A stretch of 53,139 nt of DNA from Phaeoceros laevis (Eukaryota; Anthocerotophyta; Anthocerotopsida; Notothyladales), in assembly GCA_049999765.1 (NCBI GenBank), contig JBNGIQ010009444.1, forward strand, positions 71,167-124,305, given 5' to 3'. The translations under genes were made by a program, and so were the position numbers. Shown in pieces: positions 31,501 through 41,269 of the stretch; positions within the stretch are counted from its first letter, which is position 1; every line of letters begins with the position of its first letter. Under the pieces are notes generated by a model that saw nothing but the letters and a program-made list of their open reading frames with translations, was not told the origin of the DNA and did no database searches.

Positions 31501-33549
31501 CCCGGTGTTGCCACCAGGTGATATGTGTAGGGAAGGAGGTCATACCTGTAGGGACCAACCTGGGGCGAGAAAAAATCCTGAACAGAAACAGGTTCCCTTT
31601 CTGCGTGTGGATGAGACCAGAGCGCCCTTAGAAGGGTTGGAGGACAAGAAGCACCCAAACAAGGTGTGCAAACTCATTAAGACTATATATGGCTTGAAGC
31701 AGTCGCCAAGAGTTTGGTTCAAGCGTATAGACAAGTACCTCAAGGACTCAGGTTTTGTACAGAGTGACTCCGACAGCAACGTGTATAAACTGTATGATAA
31801 CAATGGAGTTTTATACCTGGCTCTCTACGTGGATGATGCCGTTATCATTGCCAGTAATTCAGCGCTTATGGATAAAGTCAAGGGAATACTTACCTCTGAA
31901 TTCAGTATGACCGACATGGGCCAGCTCACATATTTCCTTGGAGTCCGGATAGTCCCAAATCTGGCCTTGCACACAGTGTTTATCCATCAAAGTCAATTTG
32001 TTAGACAAGTCTTGATAAAATTTAGGATGCAGGATTGTGAACCTGCAGCAACACTACTTGCTCTCACTACTACAATTTTTTTAATTTAGACACGGTGGCT
32101 GGTAACGCCGACGGTCCATTTGTAACGGGGTGACACGATATTGGTCGGGGCCCATTTTCGTTACTTTATCGTGTTGCCGGGGTCGTTATGTGGCGTTTGA
32201 CACGCCTCCCGGGGTCACCCGGTGCCGGTCCCGGTTCCTCCCAAGTACAGGCCTTCCTAATCATCACCCCCTGCCATCATACGCTGTAGCGTACTTCGGG
32301 TCTGACTGGATGCAGTGGACTTCGGGTCTGACATGTGGCCTCGGGTCTGACGTGTGGCCTGGCAGCCTGACACGTACTGTATGCATTTGAATTCACTTTT
32401 ACGCGTACACAGGTTAATATATATATATTGACTTTGGCTAGAATTTATTTACAAGATGCTTTTACAACGTTCCTATATCTAGAAGGAGGTGCAAATATAT
32501 CCTAAAAAATACGAACTTGCCCTGGCCGGGTGGCATAAAAAGCATTCGAAGAACACACCCATGTAGCATAGTTAACTGTTGGAGCGAAAGAAGATGAGAT
32601 GTGGGTTGAAATCTTGTAAGTACTGCTCCATCTTTTTGTTGAATTCAAGCTCCTTAAGGGCTCCTCTCTCCTAGAATCCCACCAGACGATTATTGATTAG
32701 CCGGAAGAATATCACTAGTTTATACATAAGAGTTCTGCAGGGGATAAAATCATTCCTTTCGACTCGTGCAACATTCTTGAAGGGCACCGGCAACAAACCT
32801 CTGTGAGCAGCCTGAACGGTCGAGAACAAGTAGTCTTGAGCTTCTTGTGATGTCCCACGAAGCAGCCATGTTGGGGCCTGAGTGATGATGTTGATGCACC
32901 ACTAATATTCATGTGATCTGCAGCTGAGCCTACTTGTTGTTCACTTTTTGGCACAGTCTTCAGCTACATAAGGGAACCATAAAACAAATGAAATGCCAGT
33001 CAAGGGGGTGCAAGAAAAAAAACTGATGTCCACCATAGTTGGAGACTTGGCAGAGTTGCCTGACCTTGCCCAAATGACTTGAATCACTTGCTTTGTTCCC
33101 AGAATGAACGGCTTGGCTGATATTCCTGTATGCTTAGAACAATGGTCAGCTTGGTTTTATGGAGAATTCATCAGAGAAAAATGTGTGCAATCTGACAAGG
33201 AGGGGTAGGAAAGCACCTTTCCAGCGACTGCCGGTGCCTCCTCTTGGTTCCCAAGCTCCTGCTCCGACGTTCTTTCTTGCCCCTCAGTGGCCTCCGGAAC
33301 AACATTTAGCGCATCTGTCACGGAAACATAGGATAGAGATGTGCTACCATTAACATACATCGATATGGACATCGGATTACTAGCAAGTGAGTAACAGCAC
33401 TAAGAAGGCTAACCAGCTGGTGGAGACAATACTCGGAACCAAGTATCAGCGTCAACGTATTGGTGAGGGAGACAGAAGTCGTAGAATTTAAGGTTGAGGA
33501 GAGAAGTGCGAAATCCAAGCAGCCACAAATCCACAGCATACATTGTCAC

Positions 33550-33790
33550 CACGAAGAAGTTGGTCACTGTCCCCTCTAATAAAGCATCCCCATCATTGGA
33601 CAGCAACACTTCCGTTACATTTTGAAGCTTTGCTTGCTCCAGAACCTGTCGGTCCCTGAAATGCAATCAATAGGACGGCTCAGCAACGGATGCATTGAAA
33701 CACACAGCAGGTGCAGCAACTTATGACATCTACCTGGCCCATGCTGAGAATTTTGCAAGGGGAATCTGTCTTGCCGGGCCCATGATAGCT
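33550..33790 (-). pseudogene. Class-IV aminotransferase (ADCL/D-amino-acid type) fragment
   Basis: Two exons in CACTA-2b: about 33789-33734 (GPARQIPLAKFSAWA) and 33655-33550 (TEVLLSNDGDALLEGTVTNFFV), joined by a short GT-AG intron. The second carries the fold-type IV pyridoxal-phosphate enzyme signature around LLEGTVTNFFVV found in branched-chain/D-amino-acid aminotransferases and aminodeoxychorismate lyase; plant homologues share both motifs. Only about 50 residues remain. Confidence 0.78.
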
Positions 33791-33859
33791 AGTAACCAAG
33801 ATGGAGAGGGCGCTGGCAGGCTACGAGTGTTCTGGGAAAAGTGAACCAGAAGCTGGCTC

Positions 33860-34000
33860 TGGCGCCAGTGCTTGCACACGCCTTCAGAAGGCAAGCAAAA
33901 GTAACATGGTCAGCCAAAATGAGGCCCGCCTCCTCCATTTGTCCATACACAACAAGCGCATCCACCCAGTCAGGATTTTGGTGGTCTCCCCCTCCTTGCG
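33860..34000 (-). pseudogene. PPR fragment in CACTA-2b
   Basis: The minus strand encodes ALVVYGQMEEAGL followed by HVTFACLLKACAST, the end of one PPR motif and the start of the next. It is closely similar to the PPR fragment at 49150-49424, so both elements probably took pieces of related PPR genes. Too short for function. Confidence 0.75.
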
Positions 34001-35968
34001 ACTGAGCATGCACCGGTAACGCAACGGCCTGCTGAAAAATCCCAGCCGCCGGGTTGATATTCGCACCTGAAGCCACAGCGCTCACGCTCCCTCCCAGCAT
34101 CATGCCGCCGCCTGCCCGCATCGCACCCCACGCCTGCTGGTGGAGAGGTTGCCCCGCCGAGCTGGCTGCCTGCAAAAAAACCGCCATAGCTAGAGGCTAG
34201 CTGTTGGCCAGCTACCGTGGCCCCCAAGGCATGTTGCTTGCTAGCACTGGACCGCCACCTGCCAGCAGCTGGCCGCATGCCTACTAGTCGCATGCCTGCT
34301 CCTTCAAGCTATGCCTGCTGGTCGCATGCCTGCCCAGGGCTTCAAGCAAGGTCTCTTCTGGAGACGATAGAACAGCTTCTTGGAAACGTGGCAACCTTGC
34401 AACAATGGAGATCAAGCGGCACGAGGCGAGCGCCATGGCAGCGCACCCTAAACCCCCTGAGCGCGCCCCCTTCAGGGTCACCATGGCCGTGCACCCCTAC
34501 AGGCGATGGCGGGGCCTCAACCATGTCCCGGCAATGCACAGGCGGCCTCCCACACCTTCTCGTCATCCAAACGCCCTAAGTCCCTGCCTCCAGCGCACAG
34601 ATCTGAGACGAGGGCAACAACACTTGCCGCCTTGCCTTGTCCCATCCCACGGCACCGGTACCAACCAATGCCGCTCGCTGGCGGGCCGGTTAGGCGTGGA
34701 AATGCCGCTGAGAGAGGGTTGAAGTTTGAAAAAAATTCGGTCAGACGGGACGGGACGAGACGAATTTTTTTAAACTTTGGCAGAATCCTGCCAGGCCCGC
34801 GCGTGCTTGGTGACAGCGGTGACACCTAGCACGCACTGGATCGATATACATGCTCATGGAACCACGCGAAGAGGCAGGCGCCGACCAGGGCAGGGCAAGG
34901 CAGCGGGCTCAGGCTCGCAAGTGCTGTGACACGTGGCGCAATGGGTCGACATCTCCCGCATGGAACCACGGGAAGAGGCAGGCACCGACCGGGGCAGGGC
35001 AGGGCAGGCCGGTGTGGCAGGTTTCGTAGCCAGTATGGCATATTTAGTAACGACTTTGGGTACCGCGCCAGGTTTCGTAGCCGTATGGCATATTTAGTAA
35101 CGACTATGGGTATCGCACGAGAAACTGTAACCAACCGTAGCGCAAAGCGCGACACCGTGCGTGTCTAAATAATAAAAATTGTAGTAGTGTCTAGGTGAGA
35201 AGCTTACATTGGACCAGTGTCCAAAGACTGAAGAAGAAAGGCAAAGGATGGAACTGATTCCCTACAGACCAGCTGTTTGTACGTTTATTTACTTCAGGAA
35301 TTGGACCAAGCCAGAGCTGTCTCAATCAGTGGGAGCTACTGCTCAGTTTCTTACGAACTATGGTAGTCCACACTGGGCAGCTGTCTTGCGTATAATGCGG
35401 TATCTGAAAGGGACACCCGCACATGGACTGTTATATAAAAAGAGACCGGAAAGGCTGACACTCACCTGCTTCTCGGATGCTGACTGGGCAGCAAATAGTG
35501 ATACCAGGAGGTCAGTCTCAGCTAATTGTCTAATGCTGGGAAGGGATGAATACAATTCAACGATCATCTCTTGGTATAGCAAGAAACAACAAGTAGTTGC
35601 CCTGTCTTCAACAGAAGGGGAGTATGCTGCAACTGCAATTGCGGCACAGGACATTGTTTACATAAGAGCGCTGCTGTCATCTCTTGGTGAAGATCAAACA
35701 GTGCCAGCATTGCTCCTTTGCGACAACCAATCCGCTGTAGCGTTAGCACGCAATCCGGTAATGCACTCACGCACAAAACATATCAACATTAAGCACCACT
35801 TCATTAGGCAAGTGGTTAATGATAGAAATGCTATTCTGCAGTACTGTCCCACTGATGAAAACGTAGTAGACGTCCTCACTAAGGCACTGTCAAAAGAAAA
35901 ACATGACAAGTTCTGCAAGGCCATGGGCCTCACAAGCATGCCTGAGACCTAGAAGTTCACTGCACCCA

Positions 35969-36427
35969 CTAGGCACGAGCAGTCAGACAACCTAAACCTG
36001 CATGCATCCATCCTTGGAGCCTGCGTTGTGGCATGGTTGTGGAACACATATACCAAGGCTCTGCAACCACAACAACTACAGCACAAGTCAGATCCAAGGT
36101 ATTCACCCTACAATGGGAGCTTAAAGGCGTGCACGTGGACCCACCGTAGCGAAGAATCAGTCGGCCATCCTCGGAAAAATCACTGCCTGCATACATGAAT
36201 CGTTCAGAACAGAAGGGCAGGTATCTGAAGGGCACGTCTAAAACCATCTGTGGGAAACCCCGGGCACGGCGCCACTGCAAGTGAGCATTCTCAAGTTCCT
36301 CCTCAAGAGAGTAGAGCCTAGCGAAGCCGGCGCACACAGTACAAGGCTTCCTACGCCGAGAGCAAGAGCGGAATGCAAGCAACAGCGCCGCCAGCAAAAA
36401 CACAAGTACCGCCAAGTCTACGTCCAC
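35969..36427 (-). CDS. Antisense ORF between pol and 3' LTR of Copia B
   Basis: An intact 152-codon frame opposite to gag-pol, starting at 36427. Order: MDVDLAVLVFLLAALLLAF (likely membrane segment), RRRKPC, Cys-x-x-Cys-Ala-Gly, LYSLEEELENAH..WR, GFP, then MYAGSDFSEDGRLILRYG. All of these occur in the same order in Copia D (18817-18490, with one frameshift), although the nucleotide sequences have clearly diverged. This suggests selection for protein sequence in the family. A small membrane-anchored protein with a metal-binding or disulfide Cys pair is one reading. No homologue outside this family is known to me. Confidence 0.65.
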   Translation of the reverse strand: MDVDLAVLVFLLAALLLAFRSCSRRRKPCTVCAGFARLYSLEEELENAHLQWRRARGFPQMVLDVPFRYLPFCSERFMYAGSDFSEDGRLILRYGGSTCTPLSSHCRVNTLDLTCAVVVVVAEPWYMCSTTMPQRRLQGWMHAGLGCLTARA

Positions 36428-36552
36428 CTCGAGGATACCGGGAGTGCCGGAAACCCTAGTCGTTCGACAAGTGAGAGTGGAAGTAATGCAGCAACCACAC
36501 TTCGAGTCGGGTTGTTATTAAATAGTCAACCTATGCCATGCCTAAGTGGGAG

Positions 36553-36810
36553 TGTAGAAATACGTAGTATTAATAGGCAATGGCATATAAATATATAATA
36601 AGTATAGTTTAAATAACCAAACGCCATAACGCATAACTCAAGTATGGGGCGCGACTAACGGTCGTGCCCTAAGACCAACCGCCGTGTCCGTGCAAAGAGA
36701 CACGGCCAACCGCCGTCGTCTCCTACTTTAAAACGAGTCGTGCGCGCAATGCAAATTATCTTTCCTAATTCACTCTTCTTGCTAAGCATCAGATCCTACA
36801 CAATTCTTCA
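36553..36810 (+). repeat. 3' LTR of Copia A/B
   Basis: Starts TGTAGAAATACG right after the purine tract AAGTGGGAG (36544-36552) and ends CACAATTCTTCA. Its 3' end (ATCAGATCCTACA) aligns with that of the Copia D LTRs (ATGATCCTACA), which fixes the end. 258 bp. No 5' LTR partner was found near 43 kb, where the element is truncated. Confidence 0.8.
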
Positions 36811-37408
36811 ATGAGGAGTTCACACGACGTCCACAACCTGTGAACACTACCATGTATGTTGGGCTACGTCGGAGTGCTGCTAGGAGAGCTGAGGAGGCGG
36901 AGCAGGCCACCGGCATGTTGACAAGATTGCGGAGGGTGACATGATTGTTGTCCAAGCAGAAAATGACCCCGCAAGTCGTCCATTCTGGCTTGCCAAGGTT
37001 ACTGGTGTTCAAGGGACCGAGGAGCCCCATTCTTTGACTGTGCACTGGTGGAGGACAGAAAATGAAGATGCTTTTTTAGGGAGGTATGTACCAGAGTACC
37101 GCATAGGCACACCACCTCATGGTGCAAGGAAAGGACAGCGGACGAGGAGGAATGTGAAGAATGTGCAAGTTTTGGCTTTGGATGAGACTAACATTCTTGC
37201 TTACGGTTTTGAGGTCACAAAAAGCAAGTCCCTGCATAGGGCAACAGTTAATCTTTTGCGCACAAAGGTGTTTGAATTTTGTGCAAATCATGGGAATGCA
37301 ACCAGGCCTCCACCTGAACCGGATTTTAGCGACGATGACATCACTTCCAAGACTTGGATGGCATAGAGTCTAGTGATGTTTGTGATGACATGCATCCTGC
37401 GGAAGATC
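36811..37408 (+). pseudogene. 5' part of an ORF split by CACTA-2a; function unknown
   Basis: The main open frame (36941-37366) encodes DMIVVQAENDPASRPFWLAK, HWWRTENEDAFLGRY, VLALDETNILAYGFEVT and an acidic tail. The WLAK...HWW pattern resembles small barrel (BAH- or chromo-like) domains seen in transposon-encoded proteins; this is a weak impression. A 1-bp lesion near 37352 shifts the frame, after which the acidic stretch continues (DLDGIESSDVCDD) to the CACTA-2a terminus at 37409. The next residues are found at 8092 on the minus strand. An upstream ATG at 36811 is followed by stops. Confidence 0.5.
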
Positions 37409-38154
37409 CAGTACTACAATTTTTTTAATTTAGACACGGTGGCTAGTAACGTCAAGGGTGCATTTGTAACGGGTGACACGAAAACGGACGGGGCCCGTTT
37501 TCGTTACTTTATCGTGTCCGCGAGGGTCGGTTCCTGGCGTTTGACACGGATCCCAGGGTCACCCGGTCCCGGTCCCGGTCCCGGTTCCACCCAAGTACGT
37601 AATCATTGCCCCTGCCAGGTACGCTGCATCGTACGTTGCAGCCATCGAGGGTCTGACCAAGGAGGTAGGATATGTCGTGCTAATTGTGTTGCTAGGATGG
37701 CGGCTAGCGCTGTGTTTTGCGGTGCTGTTGTGGAGCAGACCGGTTGCTCCGCTGCTGGGAGTGCTGCTGGGGTGTGTTGTTGTCCAATGTGAAAGAACCG
37801 CACCACCTTCAGACCAAGGTCCAAGAGAGGGTGAGGTAGCTGGGCGGCGACGGCCTATAAGGTGCTCTACCGTCAACCTGCTATGTTGCCAATATGCTAT
37901 GTCACATGCGGAAGGAGCAGGGAGCACCCTGAACCACAAATTCTTGCTTCTCCTTGTTCAGTAATCAGAGCTGCGTCCGTTCTGACAAGGAGTGCAGAGA
38001 GGTAGTCCCTGGGGACAGTCCCGGTCCCTCTCCCACAAACTTCTACATCTCTCCCAACCCCTAATGCGGGGCAGGGCGCAGTAGAAGGCTTGCTGTCTCA
38101 AGGCTCCAGGTCTGCATCCTTGCATGGTGGAGCTCGAGTGTGGAGCTCGAGCAT

Positions 38155-38458
38155 GTGGTGTGCAAGCCTGCGCACGAGGCATGCCGACGCGTGCTGGCCC
38201 TAGCGGGGCTGGAGCCTGCGGAGATGTTGTTCCTGGATGGCAGCGTCAGGAACATAGCAGCGGCCAAGGCCGTAGGGCTGCGCACCATGCTTGTTGGGAG
38301 CTCCGTGCACTGCGAAGGACCAACCATGCTGTAGAGAGTCTGCATAACCTGCGGGAAGCCGTGCCTGAGATTCGGGAGAGTTGCGACTCGGGCTTCGATG
38401 ATCTTATCCATCCTGCCACCATCTCTGCTGTTGCAATTCAGGCGCAAGTGCATGCCTG
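38155..38458 (+). pseudogene. HAD-type pyrimidine 5'-nucleotidase-like fragment
   Basis: The plus strand encodes VCKPAHEACRRVL, LFLDGSVRNIAAAKAVGL and TMLVGSSV, matching the C-terminal half of plant SDT1/pyrimidine-5'-nucleotidase-like HAD hydrolases, where the motif is normally FFDDS: the second Asp is Gly here. A 1-bp deletion after CEG shifts the frame, and the expected HAVESLHNLREAVPEI continues in the next frame to a stop at 38458. The nucleophile-bearing N-terminal half is missing. A 13-bp tandem duplication (GTGGAGCTCGAGT) sits just upstream. Captured cargo of CACTA-2a. Confidence 0.82.
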
Positions 38459-38611
38459 ACTGCTGCTTGGCCAACTTCTGCATACAAAAATCTTCCCTTC
38501 TTCGAGGCTCTTGGACTCTCGGCGTGCTCTGGGATCCTCTTCCTTCTCCGGCAGTTGCTGACTGCTTGATAGTCTGACTACAAGGAATGCGCCAGCATGG
38601 AATGCCATGAT

Positions 38612-38760
38612 ATATGACAAGGCAGCTGCATTCAAGGATCGTCAAAAGAGGACTGCTTGAAGATGCAGATAGGTGGGCGGATGTAGAGAGAATCGAAAGG
38701 TTCAGAAAGCTGGCAGGAGCTAGCAAGAAACCTGTAGTGGCAGGCGTTGAGAAAGAACCT
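38612..38760 (+). pseudogene. PPR fragment in CACTA-2a
   Basis: RQLHSRIVKRGLLE, then an E-motif-like stretch (WADVERIERFRKLAGASKKP). The first motif matches the fragment at 49150-49424. The two parts are normally hundreds of residues apart, so this is an internally deleted copy. Confidence 0.65.
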
Positions 38761-40501
38761 GAGAATGTGCAGGGTTTGCCACTCTTCCACCGACTTTTAC
38801 CATTTGTGGTATTGCCGCCGCTGTAGCTGCTGGGTTGCCGTAGGCTCAGCCAAGAAGCTTCTGTGTGCTGCAATGAGTACCAGCATGCGGGCTGAACTCC
38901 TCGCATCATCAGGATGGCCACGAGTGACACAGCTATGTTGTCAACCTGTCGAGGGTAACATGAAAGCGCAGTGCCGAGGGGCGAGGCACCTTCCGTTCTG
39001 CACTTGCGCGGGCTTGGTATCTCATGGCTGCTGCTGCTTGCTGCTGTGTTTGCTTGTTTGTCCTGTCCAAGTCTCAATGAAGGCCTCACTCGGTCTATCT
39101 ATAGCATGCCTGACAATGAGTGTCGCCAGCTAGTTTCTTCCAAAATGCCATTCAAAAATGTTGTCCTAACATCCATATGATGCATTTTGTAGTCATGCTG
39201 CGCAGCTATGGCCAACAGAGTTCTAACCGATGTGGCTCTTACTACAAGCGAGAATGTCTCGGTGTAGTCTAAACCTTCCACCTGGCTGTAACCACAAGCA
39301 ACCAGGCGAGCTTTATACCTTGCGATAGTGCCGTCCTGTGCTAACTTCTTTTTAAATACCCATTTACAGGTAACAGCCTTGCGGCCTTGAGGAAGATCAA
39401 CCGATCAACCAGTTCCCAAGTCTTGTTGTCTATGAGAGACTGGTATTCAGATTGGATGACCACATTCCATTTCTATGCCTCATGTGAGCTGATTGCTTCC
39501 TTGTATGATTGGGGTTCGCCTAAGTCTACCGGTTCACCTTGTTCTTCGACAAGGAACGAGTTGTATGTCATTGGAGGCGTCTGCCATTCATCTGGAGATG
39601 AGGTATGTCTTCTCCCATTCCTTCGTAAGGGCTCTTCAGGCACATACACTTCTGTGTGCGAAGGTACATTGCTGTTATCCACATGATCTAACCCTTTATC
39701 ACTTTGTTCATGTGCAGGTTCCCCATCATCATTGGTTGCCATGTTTCGGTCATCCGACACTCGGCTTAACGCATCTTCGTCAGGGAAGTAGCTAAGTTCC
39801 TCAACTTGTGTATCTTGTGAGTGTGTCTGTCCTATGGACTGGATGGGGGCTGCAGCTAGTGGACTAGGTGCTGGATCTTGCGGAATAACAGGTTGTACTT
39901 GTGACTGAGGTGCCTGGTCTGGTGACTGATCGCCTATTTCGATATCATCTGAATAGCTGCTTGATGCCTGAATACTAAGTGGTGCTCGTTGCGGAGATTC
40001 AAGCAGCAGCAACTCATTGAAAAGCACACTTCTAGCATGTGTAGTGGTGCGTGTATCAGGATCATAGAGTTTGTACCCCTTGATACCTTCTGTATAGCCG
40101 ACAAATACATACTTTCGGGCATTATAATCCAGCTTGACTCTCTGGTCCTCTGCTAAGTGAGCATAGGCTGGTGCATTGAAAATTCGTAGATGATTAATAC
40201 GCGGCTTGTGTGATGTCCATCTTTCATAGGGAGTGGAGCCGGTGAAGGCCTTTGTTGGAAGGCGATTCTTGATATAATTAGCTGTAGCAACAGCTTCTGC
40301 CCAATACCCCCTGGACAAACGAGAAACCTTGAACAAGGATTTCGCTGCTTGTTGCAGATGCTTGTTGTTCAGCTCCGCAAGTGGATTCTGCGCGGATGTA
40401 TACGGAACTGTGATCTGCCGAGCAATACCAAGGGTTCGGTAGTATGCATCAAATTCATCCAAGCAGTATTCTCCTCCACCATCACTACGTAAGACTTTCA
40501 C

Positions 40502-41040
40502 CAGCTCACCAATTTGTCTTTAACAGGGTCTCCTGTCAAACAGGTTCTCCGATAGGTCGCTAGGGTTTTGGTGCCCCAAAAGGCCTTCGTAAAAAAGAAA
40601 CCCCGAAATAACGCTTTTTCAGAAAACACACGCAGATTAGCGGGCTCGAATTCGGTACTTAATAAAAAAACCGTGAAATGAGGAGCGCAGCATCTCCTCG
40701 GGTCACAATGCACGCGTGACTTTATAAAAAAACAGTCACGTAAAGAGGGAAGCAGTGCACAGGTCGTCTGGTGCCTAGCCTGCCTGCTGCCTTGCTGTTC
40801 CTAAGTACCACCCACATCCAGAAACCCTGCGTTTGCTCCCACCTTGGCTTCCTTCCTCCTTGGCCCCTCTGGAGTGGTTTTCGGGACTTGCGGACATCAC
40901 CATCTCTGCGTTTTCTAGATTTCTACTTGCCTCGTTCTTTGCTGCCCCTGTACCATGCTTTACTCTCTGGTGAAGGAGGCGGTGGCCAGGTCGCCGAGGG
41001 TTGCTGAGATTGTACGCTGCCGGCATAGGTCTTGACTGTC
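40502..41040 (+). other. Foreign 0.54-kb insert in Copia A, with a short ORF
   Basis: It has no Copia similarity. It ends with a pyrimidine-rich stretch like a 5' UTR and a short frame, MLYSLVKEAVARSPRVAEIV (about 40954-41034), resembling a first exon. A small hairpin CGTGACT...AGTCACG lies at about 40715-40741. No terminal repeats were found. Origin unknown. Confidence 0.4.
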
Positions 41041-41269
41041 TAATTACTGACCACAATACAAGGATAAAACATTAGCTACAGGCACACCTGTTAATGACCT
41101 GTATGCGTTGAATCTTGTCTCCAAGTATGGCTTACCACCACCAACTGTACAAGTCAGCCAGGCTGCATAACGTGATCAGCAGTCCCTTCTCTGGCATTGT
41201 AGGTTAGGACATGCTAACTTTGACAAACTCGAGGCAATGGTGAACATGATAGCTAGATTGTGTTGTTTC
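41041..41269 (+). other. Inverted Copia pre-integrase segment in Copia A
   Basis: Inside the minus-strand Copia A this piece reads as Copia on the plus strand (TLATGTPVNDLYAL, LLWHCRLGHANFDKLEAMV), the segment that should follow protease. About 25 residues before it and the integrase N-terminus after it are missing. Confidence 0.85.

Larger units (their letters stand above)
8093..31630. mobile_element. CACTA-2a, larger part (ends at inversion breakpoint)
   Basis: Position 8093 matches, with a few substitutions, the 3' terminus of CACTA-2b (ACTACTA...ATTTAGACACGC), and 8093-8425 aligns with the reverse complement of 34785-35187. No partner end lies downstream in the expected orientation. The partner is the 5'-type terminus at 37409, displaced by an inversion with breakpoints near 31631 and 39129. 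Net of its nested insertions (CACTA-1 and Copia C) the element is about 6 kb. Cargo includes a PHO1 fragment, a Ty3 fragment, a HAD hydrolase fragment and a PPR fragment. The flanking triplets (GAA at 8090-8092, and GAT as the reverse complement of 37406-37408) differ by one base, as an aged 3-bp duplication might. Moderately secure inference. Confidence 0.65.
32065..35187. mobile_element. CACTA-2b: 3.1-kb non-autonomous CACTA element
   Basis: Ends are CACTACTACAATTTTT...ATTTAGACACG at 32065 and its inverse at 35187, with a 3-bp duplication TCT at 32062-32064 and 35188-35190. Removing the element and one TCT rejoins the Copia B frame. No transposase is present. Cargo on the minus strand is a class-IV aminotransferase fragment and a PPR fragment; other exon-like pieces near 32.7-32.9 and 33.2-33.3 kb are unidentified. 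Subterminal GTAACG and GCCATAC motifs resemble those of CACTA-2a. Confidence 0.95.
31631..35952 (+). pseudogene. Copia B: reverse transcriptase to RNase H, split by CACTA-2b
   Basis: Homology starts abruptly inside reverse transcriptase at 31631 (HPNKVCKLIKTIYGLKQSP), includes YVDDAVI, and runs to 32061. It continues at 35191 with EERQRMELIPYRPAV, RNase H (FSDADWAANSD, LSSTEGEYAATA, LLCDNQSAVAL) and the stop at 35952. Apart from CACTA-2b the frame is open. The missing 5' part corresponds exactly to Copia A on the opposite strand (39130-43027). Confidence 0.92.
37409..39129. mobile_element. CACTA-2a, smaller part with its 5'-type terminus
   Basis: The terminus CAGTACTACAATTTTT at 37409 and the next 190 bp align with 32065-32260 of CACTA-2b (roughly 80% by eye, including GTAACGGG, CGTTACTTTATCGTGT and GGGTCACCCGG). 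No opposite terminus lies before Copia A begins at 39130. The partner is 8093 once the inversion is undone. Confidence 0.75.
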
